From: Owenweeksia sp963758205
Lineage (GTDB): Bacteria > Bacteroidota > Bacteroidia > Flavobacteriales > Schleiferiaceae
NCBI GenBank assembly: GCA_963758205.1
Contig: CAVWUM010000001.1
Span: 868,001-932,000 of the forward strand
DNA: 64,000 nt
Reading direction: 5' to 3'
Shown here: piece by piece, positions 42,614-51,255 of the stretch
Layout: each line of letters begins with the position of its first letter
Numbering within the stretch: the first letter of the stretch is position 1
Position numbers and translations under genes: made by a program
Notes under the pieces: generated by a model
What the model was told of the DNA's origin: nothing
What the model saw: the letters and a program-made list of their open reading frames with translations, nothing else
Database searches by the model: none

Positions 42614-43228
42614 TTGGATACACATCAGGTGTGGACTGATTTTCTGGAAATGTCTGTATGTGCATTTAGCATGCAGACTGAGGAAAAACGCTACCTGCAA
42701 ATTGCAGGAAGATATGACCGAAAGGAGTTGGAGATCTTCCCCAGGCTTTTTACCGAAATGATAAAAGCCTATTGCACAATAGTGGAAGGTGATTGGGAAG
42801 ATTTCTTGGGAGAATTTCATGAAGTAGTGGTTTCCAATTATTCCAGATCTGCCAGGGGCCAGTTCTTCACACCAAAGTCAGTGTGTGATATCATGTCACA
42901 ATTTCAATCAAAGCCTGCTGATGGAGCTACCATAAGTGATCCCAGTGCTGGATCTGGCAGATGTCTGCTATCAATGGCTGCCCATCACCCGGATACAAGA
43001 TTGAGGCTTTTTGCAGCTGATATAGATAGAAATGCCTGTCTCATGGCATGCATCAATCTTCTCTTACATGGATTCCAGGGAACAGTGGAGCATATGGACA
43101 GCCTTAAGCTGGAGAAGTGGGATGAATGGCAGGTGAATCCTTACCTGAGAATGGCAGGAGTGCCAGGCATTGTTCGTCCCGGTAAACACAAGATGTTTTT
43201 GGATATAGCCTTTAAAAAGGCAGCGTAA
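42614..43228 (+). CDS. N6-adenine methyltransferase-like protein, start disrupted
   Basis: 204 residues from a TTG. The HsdM/N6-methyltransferase region is clear: GQFFTPKSVCDIM, then the SAM-binding motif ISDPSAGSGRCLLSMA and an acidic DIDRNA. The expected catalytic NPPY/F is absent (only VNPYLRMAG) and the protein is short, so it may be inactive. Coding-like sequence extends upstream to 42563 (DQKLKEFAGLFDQLRYRL) but has no start. The nearest ATG, at 42535 after leader copy 2, is in another frame, and removing one base near 42562 would join MSNNLKRDV to DQKLKEF. A frameshifted gene is likely. Confidence 0.7.
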   Translation: MDTHQVWTDFLEMSVCAFSMQTEEKRYLQIAGRYDRKELEIFPRLFTEMIKAYCTIVEGDWEDFLGEFHEVVVSNYSRSARGQFFTPKSVCDIMSQFQSKPADGATISDPSAGSGRCLLSMAAHHPDTRLRLFAADIDRNACLMACINLLLHGFQGTVEHMDSLKLEKWDEWQVNPYLRMAGVPGIVRPGKHKMFLDIAFKKAA

Positions 43229-43396
43229 AAGGCCCCTGCAGGCCTCAACTGCAGAAGCGTTCTTTCCCCCTTTTTTGTGCTTAGTAGTATCGGTTTGTGT
43301 TTCAAAATCAAAAGGGGCAGAACCGGTTGGCCGGAACATTCACATTGTGTGTGCTCTGTTCAAGGTGCGGTCAATCGGTTTTTTTCAAGGCTTCAT

Positions 43397-43452
43397 GCCC
43401 CTGCCTTCAGGCAGTTTAACAGTGATGGTTCTGCCAGCTGGTAGGGGCTTTT
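43397..43452 (+). terminator. Branched terminator hairpin
   Basis: GCCCCTGCC (43397-43405) pairs with GGTAGGGGC (43440-43448), an inner CTGCC/GGCAG hairpin lies within, and TTTT follows. The 246-bp gap around it holds no gene. Confidence 0.6.
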
Positions 43453-43474
43453 AATAACAATAAAATCAATTTCA

Positions 43475-43768
43475 ATGGACAAGTATCTCGTTTTTCTATT
43501 CCCGGATGGCACCATGTACAAACTGCCATGGCAGGTAGTGGGCAATCACTTTTGCAGGCATCATCAGGTAGAAACCTGCACAGATGCAGATGTATTGGCT
43601 CACTGGCATCTTATGCCTTTTGCAGATGTAAAGGATGATCTCATTAAAATCTCCACAGCACCAGGCCTTAAGCCCTCCCAGTTTCTGGCAGATGCCAATG
43701 CAGAAATAATGACCACCCTCCAGATTGAAGATCTGTTGACCGAAAAAAAGGAGGTGAGCCATGAATAG
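43475..43768 (+). CDS. Hypothetical phage protein
   Basis: 97 residues starting MDKYLVFLFPDGTMYKLPW, with two His/Cys-containing stretches (HFCRHHQVETC). Mixed alpha/beta. Its last codons (KKEVSHE) overlap a strong AGGAGGTGAG ribosome-binding site for the next gene. No family recognised. Confidence 0.65.
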   Translation: MDKYLVFLFPDGTMYKLPWQVVGNHFCRHHQVETCTDADVLAHWHLMPFADVKDDLIKISTAPGLKPSQFLADANAEIMTTLQIEDLLTEKKEVSHE

Positions 43769-44243
43769 GTCAGAAATTAAAAGACTGCAGAAAGTTTCTG
43801 CCAGGCTAAATGAATTAAGTGGCCAGTATAAGGCACTCCAGCAACCTGCCTCTATTCACTTTACAGAAGTAGCTGAGGATGTGGATAAAATACTCTCAAG
43901 CCCTGTTATGGCCAATGAAGGTGATGTTACCAATCTAAGTACTCTGCAGCAGCAGCTAAAGGATGAGCTCCACAAACATGGCATAGAGCTAAAAGAATTG
44001 ACTTTTGATATAATCAAAGGAACTTTCTATGTAGTTCTTAAGCGCTTATTTCTTAAACCCAATGATACCTACTCCAGGGATACAGAAACCTTCTATTCTG
44101 TAAAGCCTGAGAAGCTTATCACCGAGATATCTGAGTGGTGTGTAAAACATCACCAGGAAGCAGGGGAGCAAGGAGTTACTCCAGAAACCTCTCCGGATAC
44201 GGTAATTAATAATCAGGATGAAAAGGAGGTGAGTCATGAATAG
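43761..44243 (+). CDS. Hypothetical helical phage protein
   Basis: 160 residues, largely helical (IKRLQKVSARLNELSGQYKAL; LSTLQQQLKDELHKHGIELKELTF). It ends EKEVSHE, again covering an AGGAGGTGAG Shine-Dalgarno for the next gene, which duplicates the arrangement of the previous gene. Function unknown. Confidence 0.65.
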   Translation: MNRSEIKRLQKVSARLNELSGQYKALQQPASIHFTEVAEDVDKILSSPVMANEGDVTNLSTLQQQLKDELHKHGIELKELTFDIIKGTFYVVLKRLFLKPNDTYSRDTETFYSVKPEKLITEISEWCVKHHQEAGEQGVTPETSPDTVINNQDEKEVSHE

Positions 44244-44589
44244 AATATCCCTCAAACAAACTCGGAAAGCACCCACCAGCTATTGGCAGGAGATTTTTCA
44301 ATATGCTGAGCAACTCTGCAAAGCAGAGCAAAGTGTGGAGGATATCTTCACAAAACTCAGAGACTATATAAAGGAGAATTACTCCAACACCAAGGCCAGG
44401 ATCAGCATGTTTGATAGCAGCCTTGGAAAGTCAAAATCCAAAATGGTAATTGCCTTCACACATGGCACCTCCAATGGTGGAGATCAGATAGCCTCCATCA
44501 GTGAAAATTACCAGCTCATTGAAAAGTTAATTCTCAAAAGGAATAATTATCAGCTGTCTCAATTCAGAAGAGCCATTCAATGTTTTTGA
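44236..44589 (+). CDS. Hypothetical phage protein, probably frameshifted
   Basis: 117 residues with a good Shine-Dalgarno. It stops early at SQFRRAIQCF*. The +1 frame continues with well-formed coding sequence to 44830 (NSEEPFNVFESTLLHTLKGWLYADE...) that has no start codon of its own. Skipping one base near 44563 would give about 197 residues. Either decay, a base error or programmed +1 shifting; no known slippery site is evident. Confidence 0.6.
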   Translation: MNRISLKQTRKAPTSYWQEIFQYAEQLCKAEQSVEDIFTKLRDYIKENYSNTKARISMFDSSLGKSKSKMVIAFTHGTSNGGDQIASISENYQLIEKLILKRNNYQLSQFRRAIQCF

Positions 44590-44830
44590 AAGTACTCTGC
44601 TCCATACCTTAAAGGGCTGGCTCTATGCGGATGAAACCTTTCAGGAAGCATCCAATGCCATAAGGAATATTTCTGAAGAAAAGATGAACCACCTGAAAGC
44701 CTGGAACAATCAGGTAACCTTTAAGGAAGAAGTGGAAGGTGGTATGCCTGTTCTTATAGTCCACAACATGCATTACAATAGTCCATACTTAAAGCTGATA
44801 AAAGTTAAAAAGGAGGTGCCCAATGGCTAA
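44531..44830 (+). pseudogene. Orphan C-terminal part of the preceding gene (+1 frame)
   Basis: An open frame of about 100 codons without ATG/GTG/TTG near its beginning, with coding-like content (FQEASNAIRNISEEKMNHLKAW) ending KKEVPNG. The tail overlaps AGGAGGTG for the next gene, as in the two genes upstream, which supports real coding use. Confidence 0.5.
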
Positions 44831-44927
44831 GCGCTTTCTCCTTTCCCATGATACTCCTGATCAGGAATCGGAACAATTCATTGCCTCAGATCCTGGCTGT
44901 GAAGTCTCTCATATTTATAACAGATGA
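44823..44927 (+). CDS. Very small phage protein
   Basis: 34 residues (MAKRFLLSHDTPDQESEQF...) with the strong leader AAGGAGGTG at the proper distance. It ends ATGA-overlapping the next gene. Short, but its signals are the best in the region. Function unknown. Confidence 0.5.
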   Translation: MAKRFLLSHDTPDQESEQFIASDPGCEVSHIYNR

Positions 44928-45112
44928 CCAGACCCTACACAGCTCAGCAATCCATCTCCATTATCAGGAGCTGCCACACAGTTAAGGATTTAGACCAGGC
45001 CACACACCTGATCTATCCCTTCCTGGTGTACTACAGCCTGTGTGATATCCACTGCATCAGCCAAATCATCTTTTACAGAAGAAGAAGACTCCTCAACAAA
45101 CAATCCAGATAG
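44924..45112 (+). CDS. Small hypothetical phage protein
   Basis: 62 residues, with a hydrophobic centre (LIYPFLVYYSLCDIHCISQIIF) and a basic tail (RRRRLLNKQSR). ATGA overlap with the gene before it indicates coupled translation. No family recognised. Confidence 0.5.
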   Translation: MTRPYTAQQSISIIRSCHTVKDLDQATHLIYPFLVYYSLCDIHCISQIIFYRRRRLLNKQSR

Positions 45113-45114
45113 CC

Positions 45115-45264
45115 ATGCCCAGATTAGAAAAAGTATACACCCTTGAAATTTCTGTGGAGCAGTTCCTGGACAACTGCACAGAAAATGAACTTCAGGAAGT
45201 AGAGCTCCTGATCCACAGCCACAGGTATCAAAAAAAGATGAACCCAAAAGCACTAAACCAATGA
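45115..45264 (+). CDS. Small hypothetical phage protein
   Basis: 49 residues (MPRLEKVYTLEISVEQFLDNC...), amphipathic and acidic. It starts 2 bp after the previous stop and overlaps the next ATG by 4 bp (ATGA), so position and spacing support it. Function unknown. Confidence 0.5.
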   Translation: MPRLEKVYTLEISVEQFLDNCTENELQEVELLIHSHRYQKKMNPKALNQ

Positions 45265-45623
45265 ACACAGAAAAACACATTTCCTCCCTCCAGCTTACAG
45301 TACAAGCCATGAGGTTTAATAAAGAAACCCGCATGCTGGAGCTTACCGCAACCACAGGTGAGGTGGTAAAACTCCCCAAAGAAACCTCCTTTACCCAAAC
45401 CATCAAGCCTGGCTATACCATTATCCTCCATAAATATGAAATGGATGGCCAGCCCTACACCCGTATCCTCAACCTTAAAGAAGTAGAAATTGGCCACTAT
45501 GGCCCACTCCAAAAAGCGCAAAGAGACTCCTTCTACAAGTTTGAAACCAGCAGAAAAGCCTCAGACCTCAGAAGAGATGAACAGCTGCAGCAAGCCATGG
45601 AAGGTTTTTATGATGATAATTAA
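45261..45623 (+). CDS. Hypothetical beta-rich phage protein
   Basis: 120 residues with alternating hydrophobic/charged strands (HISSLQLTVQAMRFNKETRMLEL, GYTIILHKYEMDGQPYTRIL) and an acidic C-terminus. No recognised family. Part of the overlapping early operon. Confidence 0.6.
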   Translation: MNTEKHISSLQLTVQAMRFNKETRMLELTATTGEVVKLPKETSFTQTIKPGYTIILHKYEMDGQPYTRILNLKEVEIGHYGPLQKAQRDSFYKFETSRKASDLRRDEQLQQAMEGFYDDN

Positions 45624-45636
45624 TTCTGGCCTACCC

Positions 45637-46299
45637 ATGAAAGAAAAACCCATACTATTCAGCACCCCAATGGTGCAGGCCATTTTAGAGGGTAGAAAAA
45701 CCCAAACCAGGAGAATTGTAAAATTCGGATCCAAACACATCCAAAACCCTGAGTTTGGCTTTACCACCTTTTCACCTGATGGCAGTATTTCAGTAAGAGG
45801 ATACCACATGCCCGGTGGGGAGTATGGTGAATCATTCATCAAAATGCCTTGCCAGGTAGGAGATATCCTTTGGGTTAGAGAGTCATTTGCTGTGGATCAT
45901 GAATGTATTCAAGGTTCACATGGCTATTCAGAAGGTGAACCAACTCTTTGGCCACCTTTTTTTAGGGCTAAAAATGGACTGAGAAAATGTGTTGATTTTA
46001 AAGCTGACAGACCAGGCTCTCATCATAAATGGAAACCCTCCATCCACATGCCCAAAACAGCCTGCAGAATCTGGCTCAAAGTAACTGATGTAAGGGTGGA
46101 AAAGCTTCAGAATATCAGTGATGAAGATTCAGAAAAGGAAGGAGTTACACCCATGGTGGGGACCAGTTATCTCTACAGGAGAGCCTTCTTTGAGTTATGG
46201 ATGGATATCAATGGAGTCAAATCTTACAGGAAAAACCCCTGTGTATGGGTAATATCCTTTGAAGTACTCAGCACCAATGGCAAACCTGTAATATCATGA
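45637..46299 (+). CDS. ASCH-like phage protein
   Basis: 220 residues from the ATG at 45637; the frame is open further upstream but that overlaps the previous gene. The start MKEKPILFSTPMVQAILEGRKTQTRRIVKF is the typical beginning of phage proteins of the ASCH/PUA-like type, with GDILWVRESFAV and the C-terminal VWVISFEVL. Such domains bind RNA or modified bases. Its 4-bp overlap with the adenine methyltransferase gene is suggestive of a DNA-modification context. Confidence 0.75.
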   Translation: MKEKPILFSTPMVQAILEGRKTQTRRIVKFGSKHIQNPEFGFTTFSPDGSISVRGYHMPGGEYGESFIKMPCQVGDILWVRESFAVDHECIQGSHGYSEGEPTLWPPFFRAKNGLRKCVDFKADRPGSHHKWKPSIHMPKTACRIWLKVTDVRVEKLQNISDEDSEKEGVTPMVGTSYLYRRAFFELWMDINGVKSYRKNPCVWVISFEVLSTNGKPVIS

Positions 46300-47144
46300 T
46301 ACAAACCCCAATCTCATACTATGGTGGCAAGCAAAGAATGCTTCAACATATTCTCCCAAGGCTAAGGCAACACAACAATTATACTGAGGCCTTTTTTGGT
46401 GGAGGTGCAGTGTTTTTTGCCAAACAGCCTGCTGAGCTTGAAACCATAAATGACATCAACAATAATGTGGTGAACTTCTATGAAGTTTTGCAAACAGATT
46501 TTGAAAAGCTGCAGAAAAAAATATCACTCACCCTTGCCAGCAGATACCAGCTCAACAGGGCGATTGAAGTTTATCACAACAAAAGGATAAACAAGGTGGA
46601 TAGGGCATGGGCTTTTTGGGTGGCCACAAATTTGGGTTTCTCCAATAAAATAGGTGGTGGTTTAAAGTGGAGCAACATCAAAGGCAACAGTGTATCTAAG
46701 ATGGTGGGTTCAAAAAAGGACAGGTTCACCCAATTGCTTCAAACAAGGATTGAAAATGCCATCATTGAAAATAAAGATGCTATAGAAGTGCTGGAGGGCA
46801 GGGATTCAGAAATAACCCTGCACTATGTGGATCCTCCTTATGTAAATTGTCACCAAGGGCATTATGGTGGCTATGCTCTAAAGGATTATCAAAACCTGCT
46901 GGAAACTCTGGCCACCTTAAAGGGTGGTTTTGTCCTGAGTTGCTTTCCTGATTCTTTATTGGATGAATTCATTGCAAATAAAGGTTGGTATGTAAAATCC
47001 TTTGATATGCACAGCTCAGCAAAAGACAGAAGGGTAAAGGTAAATCACAGAAAGACTGAGCTCCTGGTCTCCAATTATGATATGGATCATCACCTGCAGC
47101 TTCCAATGTTTGATGTGTTGGAATCCGTAACAGGTCCCCCATAG
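46296..47144 (+). CDS. D12-class DNA adenine methyltransferase (Dam-like)
   Basis: 282 residues. SAM-binding motif FFGGGAVFFAK near 32-42 after PISYYGGKQRM. A target-recognition region (about 70-160) and catalytic DPPYVN near 188-193 follow. The C-terminal HRKTELLVSNYD is typical. It methylates adenine N6 in DNA, probably protecting the element from host restriction or marking its own DNA. Coupled to the ASCH-like gene. All core motifs are present, unlike the short N6-methyltransferase at 42614. Confidence 0.9.
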   Translation: MIQTPISYYGGKQRMLQHILPRLRQHNNYTEAFFGGGAVFFAKQPAELETINDINNNVVNFYEVLQTDFEKLQKKISLTLASRYQLNRAIEVYHNKRINKVDRAWAFWVATNLGFSNKIGGGLKWSNIKGNSVSKMVGSKKDRFTQLLQTRIENAIIENKDAIEVLEGRDSEITLHYVDPPYVNCHQGHYGGYALKDYQNLLETLATLKGGFVLSCFPDSLLDEFIANKGWYVKSFDMHSSAKDRRVKVNHRKTELLVSNYDMDHHLQLPMFDVLESVTGPP

Positions 47145-47203
47145 TCCTTTTCCCCACCACCCAATTCCCTCACCTTACCCTCTCAAAAGTTGACTTTCAA
47201 AAC

Positions 47204-47214
47204 GTAACCGTAAC
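47204..47214 (+). promoter_or_regulatory. GTAACCGTAAC element before the primase-helicase gene
   Basis: A tandem GTAAC pair 7 bp upstream of the primase start. The identical 11-mer occurs at 51492-51502 and, inverted, at 51820-51830 in the iteron cluster. It suggests that the initiator or a regulator binds its own promoter region. Confidence 0.5.
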
Positions 47215-47220
47215 TAGTTA

Positions 47221-50055
47221 ATGTCCTACATAGACCAACAAGAACTATTCGATAAAACAAATGGAGGCCTTGATATCATCCTTTGGATTTACCCACAGGC
47301 AGAAGTAAATGTTCGGGATCCGCGCAAAAAATTTAAGCTCAGGCAAAATGAAAAAACAGCTTCAGCTGCAGTAAAGCAGTTGGAGGATGGTAATTGGGTA
47401 GTCACTGATTTTGGTGGTGACCAAAAACCCCGCAATGGAGTGCAGGCCTACATGCATGAGCATAATGTAGAGTTCCTGGAAGCCATGAATAGGATAGGAG
47501 CTCACTTCAGTGTTGAAGGTGCAGCACCTAAAGTATGGGCAAAATGCACCTATGAAAAGAAGCTGGCCACAGCTGACCAGATAGCAGCATTTGAAGCTGA
47601 GGATAAAAAGTATGATTACATCACCAAAGAATTTACAGATGAAGAACTAGCTCTCCTGGGAGGGCCAAAGTTCACAGCCCAGATGGCTGGCCAGCAAAAA
47701 TTGTTTTCCATCCAGTCATACATCTATCTTAAAAAAGATGCTACTGGTGACCTGGTGCAGCACATTTTCAGCAGCACCCCTGAGTACCCGGTTTTCCAGT
47801 TCATTTTTCAATCAGCAAAAGGCACATGGGGCAAAAGGCTGGAGCCAAAAGCCCAGGATAAAGCAGACCGCTTCAAATACTTTGGTAAAAGGCCAAAGGA
47901 TTACGTGATGGGCCTGCACCTGGTTAAGTCAAAGTATCAGGCTCTTAATGATACCGATCCTGAAGAGTATGATCAGATGAGTGATGCTGAACAGAAAAAA
48001 GAAAGGAAGGAGAAAAAGCTTCCGGAAATCATCCTCTGCAGTGGTGATAGGGATGCTCTATCGGTAATGTCCCTGGGATATGCAGTTATTTGGCTCAATT
48101 CTGAAACGGCCACACTGGATTATAAGCAGTTCAGCAATATCTCCACAATGACTTATAAAGTGTGTGCCATACCTGATATTGATAGCACAGGCCTTAGGGC
48201 AGGGCATGAGCTGGGCATGCAGCACTTGGATATTCACTTGATAAAACTGCCCATGTCCCTCCTCAAAAAGCGGGATCACAGGGGCAATCCCTGCAAGGAT
48301 GTTAGAGACTTTCTGGCACATCACAATGCCTTTGAGTTTAAGGAACTTATAAAGCTGGCCCTTCCCTACAGGATGTGGAGTGTGGTTTGGAGAATTAATA
48401 AGGATACTGAAAGGTATTACCAGGAGTATTCAATAAACCTGCTGCAACTCTACAACTTTTTAGAGGCCAATGGCTTTTACCGGTTCCGCTTGCCCAATAC
48501 CAAATCGGGCTATATCTATATCCGTGTCCGGGATAATGTGGTGGAAGAAATTGACCATGTGGAGATCAAGGCATTTGTGAACAAATTTTTAGAAGAACGG
48601 AAAATGGAGCCCGAAATCCGGAACACATTTTTCAAAGCCCGGAATCACCTGGCCGAAAATTCCCTCAGCAACCTCTCATTAATAGATATTGATTTTACCG
48701 ATTACACCCGGGATGGCCAGTACCTGTTTTTCAAAAACAGAACCTGGTATGTCACCAAATCCGGAATAAAGGAATTTAAGCCTGATGAAGTACAGCAAAA
48801 GGTATGGGCAGATGAAGTGATCCAGCACAATGTGGAGGCTGCAGATAAGCCCCCTTTTGAAGTTTCTTGGGATGATGAAGAGCAGGAGTACAGGATAAAA
48901 TTCCATAATAAGGATTGTCTCTTCCTCAGGTACCTTATGAACACTAGCAGGATGTACTGGAGGGAACAAAAAGAGCTCCGGGAAAAAGGGGAGGACCTCA
49001 GTGATCAGCTGAAGCAGGAGCAACATCAGCACCTTATCAATAAGATATATTCGCTCGGTTATCTCATGCACCGGTACAAGGATCCGGATAGGCCCTGGGC
49101 GGTATTTGCTATGGATAACAAACTCAGTGATGATGGTGAGTCACATGGTGGATCCGGAAAGTCCATAGCCTACAAGGCAGTAAGGTATTTTATGAAATAC
49201 GTTACCCTGGAGGGAAGGAACCCAAGGCTTACCGATAACCCCCACATCTGGGAGAATGTTACCAATCACACGGATTACATTCTTATTGATGATGCCAATC
49301 AGTACCTCAAGTTTGATTTCTTCTATTCTGCCCTTACGGGAGAAATGAATGTAAACCCGAAGCATGGTAAGCAATACGAGATCCCGTTTGAGGAGGTGCC
49401 AAAGATGGCCATCACTTCAAACTTCGGATTGCGTAACACAGACCCTTCTACAGAAAGGCGCTTGCTCTATACGGTATTCTCAGACTATTACCACTTTAAT
49501 AAAGATGGAGAGTATGAGAGCAGCTGGTCACCCGCAGATGAGTTTGGTAAAAATCTGTTCCTGGACTTTACAGAAGAAGAATGGAATTCCTTCTTCAACA
49601 CCATGGCAGCATGCCTGCAGGTGTATCTCAATTTTAATAAGATAGAGCCACCTATGGAGAATGTGCACAAGCGCAACCTGGTAGTGGCCATGACCAATCC
49701 TTTCAAGGAGTGGGCAGAAGTGTACTTCTCAGAAGAAGGAGGTAAAGTGGATACATTGGTTCCCAGGGTTAAGGCTATGGATGATTACTTCCTCCACAAC
49801 CCTAGAGACCGAAATAAATGGACCACTAACAAATTCACCAAAGCCATTAAGGCCTTCTGCAAATTTTATGATTACGAGTACAATCCAAAAGCCTTGCACA
49901 ATAGCCAGGGCCGGATAACCAGAAAGGTTGATGGCAAGGCAGAGGATCATATATACATCAAGGCTTACCAAACTACCATCAATGATGAAAGTGGAGTTTT
50001 TAAACCTAATGTAAAAGTAGATGGAGACACAGAAGACGATGACCTCCCCTTCTAA
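47221..50055 (+). CDS. Phage primase-helicase (Toprim + SF3-type helicase)
   Basis: 944 residues. The N-terminus resembles a primase lead domain without the zinc cysteines (VRDPRKKFKLRQNEKTASAAV...WVVTDFGG). Toprim: SGDRDALSVMSLGY near 274 and the acidic PDIDSTGLRAGHELG near 318. Helicase: Walker A GGSGKS at 643-648, Walker B YILIDDAN, sensor MAITSNFGLRNTDPSTERRL with a candidate Arg finger. This D5/SF3-like initiator-helicase pattern fits self-contained replication, here with the iteron cluster downstream. No DNA polymerase gene is seen, so host polymerase would be used. Confidence 0.85.
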   Translation: MSYIDQQELFDKTNGGLDIILWIYPQAEVNVRDPRKKFKLRQNEKTASAAVKQLEDGNWVVTDFGGDQKPRNGVQAYMHEHNVEFLEAMNRIGAHFSVEGAAPKVWAKCTYEKKLATADQIAAFEAEDKKYDYITKEFTDEELALLGGPKFTAQMAGQQKLFSIQSYIYLKKDATGDLVQHIFSSTPEYPVFQFIFQSAKGTWGKRLEPKAQDKADRFKYFGKRPKDYVMGLHLVKSKYQALNDTDPEEYDQMSDAEQKKERKEKKLPEIILCSGDRDALSVMSLGYAVIWLNSETATLDYKQFSNISTMTYKVCAIPDIDSTGLRAGHELGMQHLDIHLIKLPMSLLKKRDHRGNPCKDVRDFLAHHNAFEFKELIKLALPYRMWSVVWRINKDTERYYQEYSINLLQLYNFLEANGFYRFRLPNTKSGYIYIRVRDNVVEEIDHVEIKAFVNKFLEERKMEPEIRNTFFKARNHLAENSLSNLSLIDIDFTDYTRDGQYLFFKNRTWYVTKSGIKEFKPDEVQQKVWADEVIQHNVEAADKPPFEVSWDDEEQEYRIKFHNKDCLFLRYLMNTSRMYWREQKELREKGEDLSDQLKQEQHQHLINKIYSLGYLMHRYKDPDRPWAVFAMDNKLSDDGESHGGSGKSIAYKAVRYFMKYVTLEGRNPRLTDNPHIWENVTNHTDYILIDDANQYLKFDFFYSALTGEMNVNPKHGKQYEIPFEEVPKMAITSNFGLRNTDPSTERRLLYTVFSDYYHFNKDGEYESSWSPADEFGKNLFLDFTEEEWNSFFNTMAACLQVYLNFNKIEPPMENVHKRNLVVAMTNPFKEWAEVYFSEEGGKVDTLVPRVKAMDDYFLHNPRDRNKWTTNKFTKAIKAFCKFYDYEYNPKALHNSQGRITRKVDGKAEDHIYIKAYQTTINDESGVFKPNVKVDGDTEDDDLPF

Positions 50056-50275
50056 AAAGGGAGTGCATCCCAAAACAGTAGTGCAGGAGCTTGTCCTGGT
50101 TCAGTCTGAAACCCTCAAGGATTTTTTCGATGTGGAAAAAAGCAAGAGGATAATGATGACTCCATACTGGACCAGGCTCCCGGATGGTACCATGTGGTTT
50201 GATTATATCAATGAAAGAACCAATGGTGATGAATTGCTGAAGCACATCAGGGCCGGTATGAATCTACATCCGTAA
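50039..50275 (+). CDS. Hypothetical phage protein
   Basis: 78 residues from the ATG at 50039, overlapping the primase end by 17 bp; a start 18 bp upstream is possible. It has TRLPDGTMWFDYINERTNGDELLKHIRAG and a basic N-terminus. No family recognised. Confidence 0.6.
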   Translation: MTSPSKKGVHPKTVVQELVLVQSETLKDFFDVEKSKRIMMTPYWTRLPDGTMWFDYINERTNGDELLKHIRAGMNLHP

Positions 50276-50314
50276 ACCGGGCAGCACAATGAAAGTAACC
50301 GAAACATTTTAGGG

Positions 50315-50677
50315 ATGACAGAACCACCGGAAGCTATAATGATCACAATTTCCCAGGCAATGCTCAAAGAAAAGGGCCTGGCCAGCTGGACCCGAAACTT
50401 TCTTCAGTGTATAGATCAGGAAGGATGTGCTTACTTCATGAGGTTGGGATCACAGCCTAAGCACCAGGTTCTTTATGTGTATTTGTGCATAGGTGGTAAG
50501 GTAAGGTACAGAGCCAATTTTGTAGAAACCCATCCGGAGGGGGCATTTACTTTCAATGATGGTAAAGTACTACATGGCAAAGCCTGGGTAGTGCTGGCCG
50601 GTCCTGTTGTAAAAGCTCCTGCAGTATTTCCCCGCAAAGGATTCAGAGGCTTCAGATACACAAACAAAATTTTCTAG
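50315..50677 (+). CDS. Hypothetical phage protein
   Basis: 120 residues with alternating strands (AYFMRLGSQPKHQVLYVYLCIGGKVRYRANFV) and a basic, Gly-rich end (FPRKGFRGFRYTNK). It could bind nucleic acid. Unrecognised. The next ATG follows its stop by one base. Confidence 0.55.
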   Translation: MTEPPEAIMITISQAMLKEKGLASWTRNFLQCIDQEGCAYFMRLGSQPKHQVLYVYLCIGGKVRYRANFVETHPEGAFTFNDGKVLHGKAWVVLAGPVVKAPAVFPRKGFRGFRYTNKIF

Positions 50678-50678
50678 A

Positions 50679-50801
50679 ATGAAATCAAAGGATATCAGGC
50701 GCATATGCTTATCAGCAATAGCAATCACCTGCATAATAATGGGAGAGATGGCTCTATTGCTATTCATAATGTTGGGATATGTAATTGTAAAATATTGGTA
50801 A
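50679..50801 (+). CDS. Small membrane protein
   Basis: 40 residues, basic start (MKSKDIRRICL) and one membrane helix (about 12-37, ITCIIMGEMALLLFIMLGYVIV). It begins directly after the previous stop and overlaps the next ATG by one base (TAATG). Confidence 0.5.
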   Translation: MKSKDIRRICLSAIAITCIIMGEMALLLFIMLGYVIVKYW

Positions 50802-50929
50802 TGCCCAACCACTGCACAGAAATCCCATGCTGCCATTGTGGCCATAGCTATTGCCTCAGGTGTGAGGTGTCCGTTTGCCCGGCATGCCATCAGCCTTATG
50901 TTTTTACAAATAATCAATTAAATAAATGA
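50801..50929 (+). CDS. Mini zinc-finger protein
   Basis: 42 residues: MPNHCTEIPCCHCGHSYCLRC...CPAC. Seven cysteines and two histidines form at least one CxxC...CxxC knuckle, RING- or zinc-ribbon-like. The longer frame starting at 50705 runs over the preceding gene, so I start at 50801. Confidence 0.5.
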   Translation: MPNHCTEIPCCHCGHSYCLRCEVSVCPACHQPYVFTNNQLNK

Positions 50930-50930
50930 T

Positions 50931-51251
50931 ATGAAGCCAATTTCATTCAAACATCAGAACACAGTTTTTGCTAAGGATCAGCCTGAGTATATGCCGCTGC
51001 CGGCACTAAAGTTAGATACACCTGAAGGGGAGGTAATTTCATGCTGGAGCCTAAGCTTCAGGGAGCGTTTAATCTTATTAATCACTGGCCGGGTATGGCT
51101 TAGCCTCATGTCATTTAATAAACCGCTTACTCCTAGTTTTTTAGCTGTAAAGCGCTCAGAGGTATTTGAAATAAAAGAACCCCAGATTTGCTACAAGTCA
51201 GACAAGCCATGCAAATATGATTGTCCTGGTCTCTGTAAAGAGGGCATGTAA
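50931..51251 (+). CDS. Hypothetical phage protein with C-terminal cysteines
   Basis: 106 residues. It contains GEVISCWSLSFRERLILLITGRVWLSLMSFNKPLTPSFLAV, a segment I associate with small conserved proteins of Bacteroidota phages, and ends CYKSDKPCKYDCPGLCKEGM with four cysteines. Function unknown. Confidence 0.6.
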   Translation: MKPISFKHQNTVFAKDQPEYMPLPALKLDTPEGEVISCWSLSFRERLILLITGRVWLSLMSFNKPLTPSFLAVKRSEVFEIKEPQICYKSDKPCKYDCPGLCKEGM

Positions 51252-51255
51252 TACC

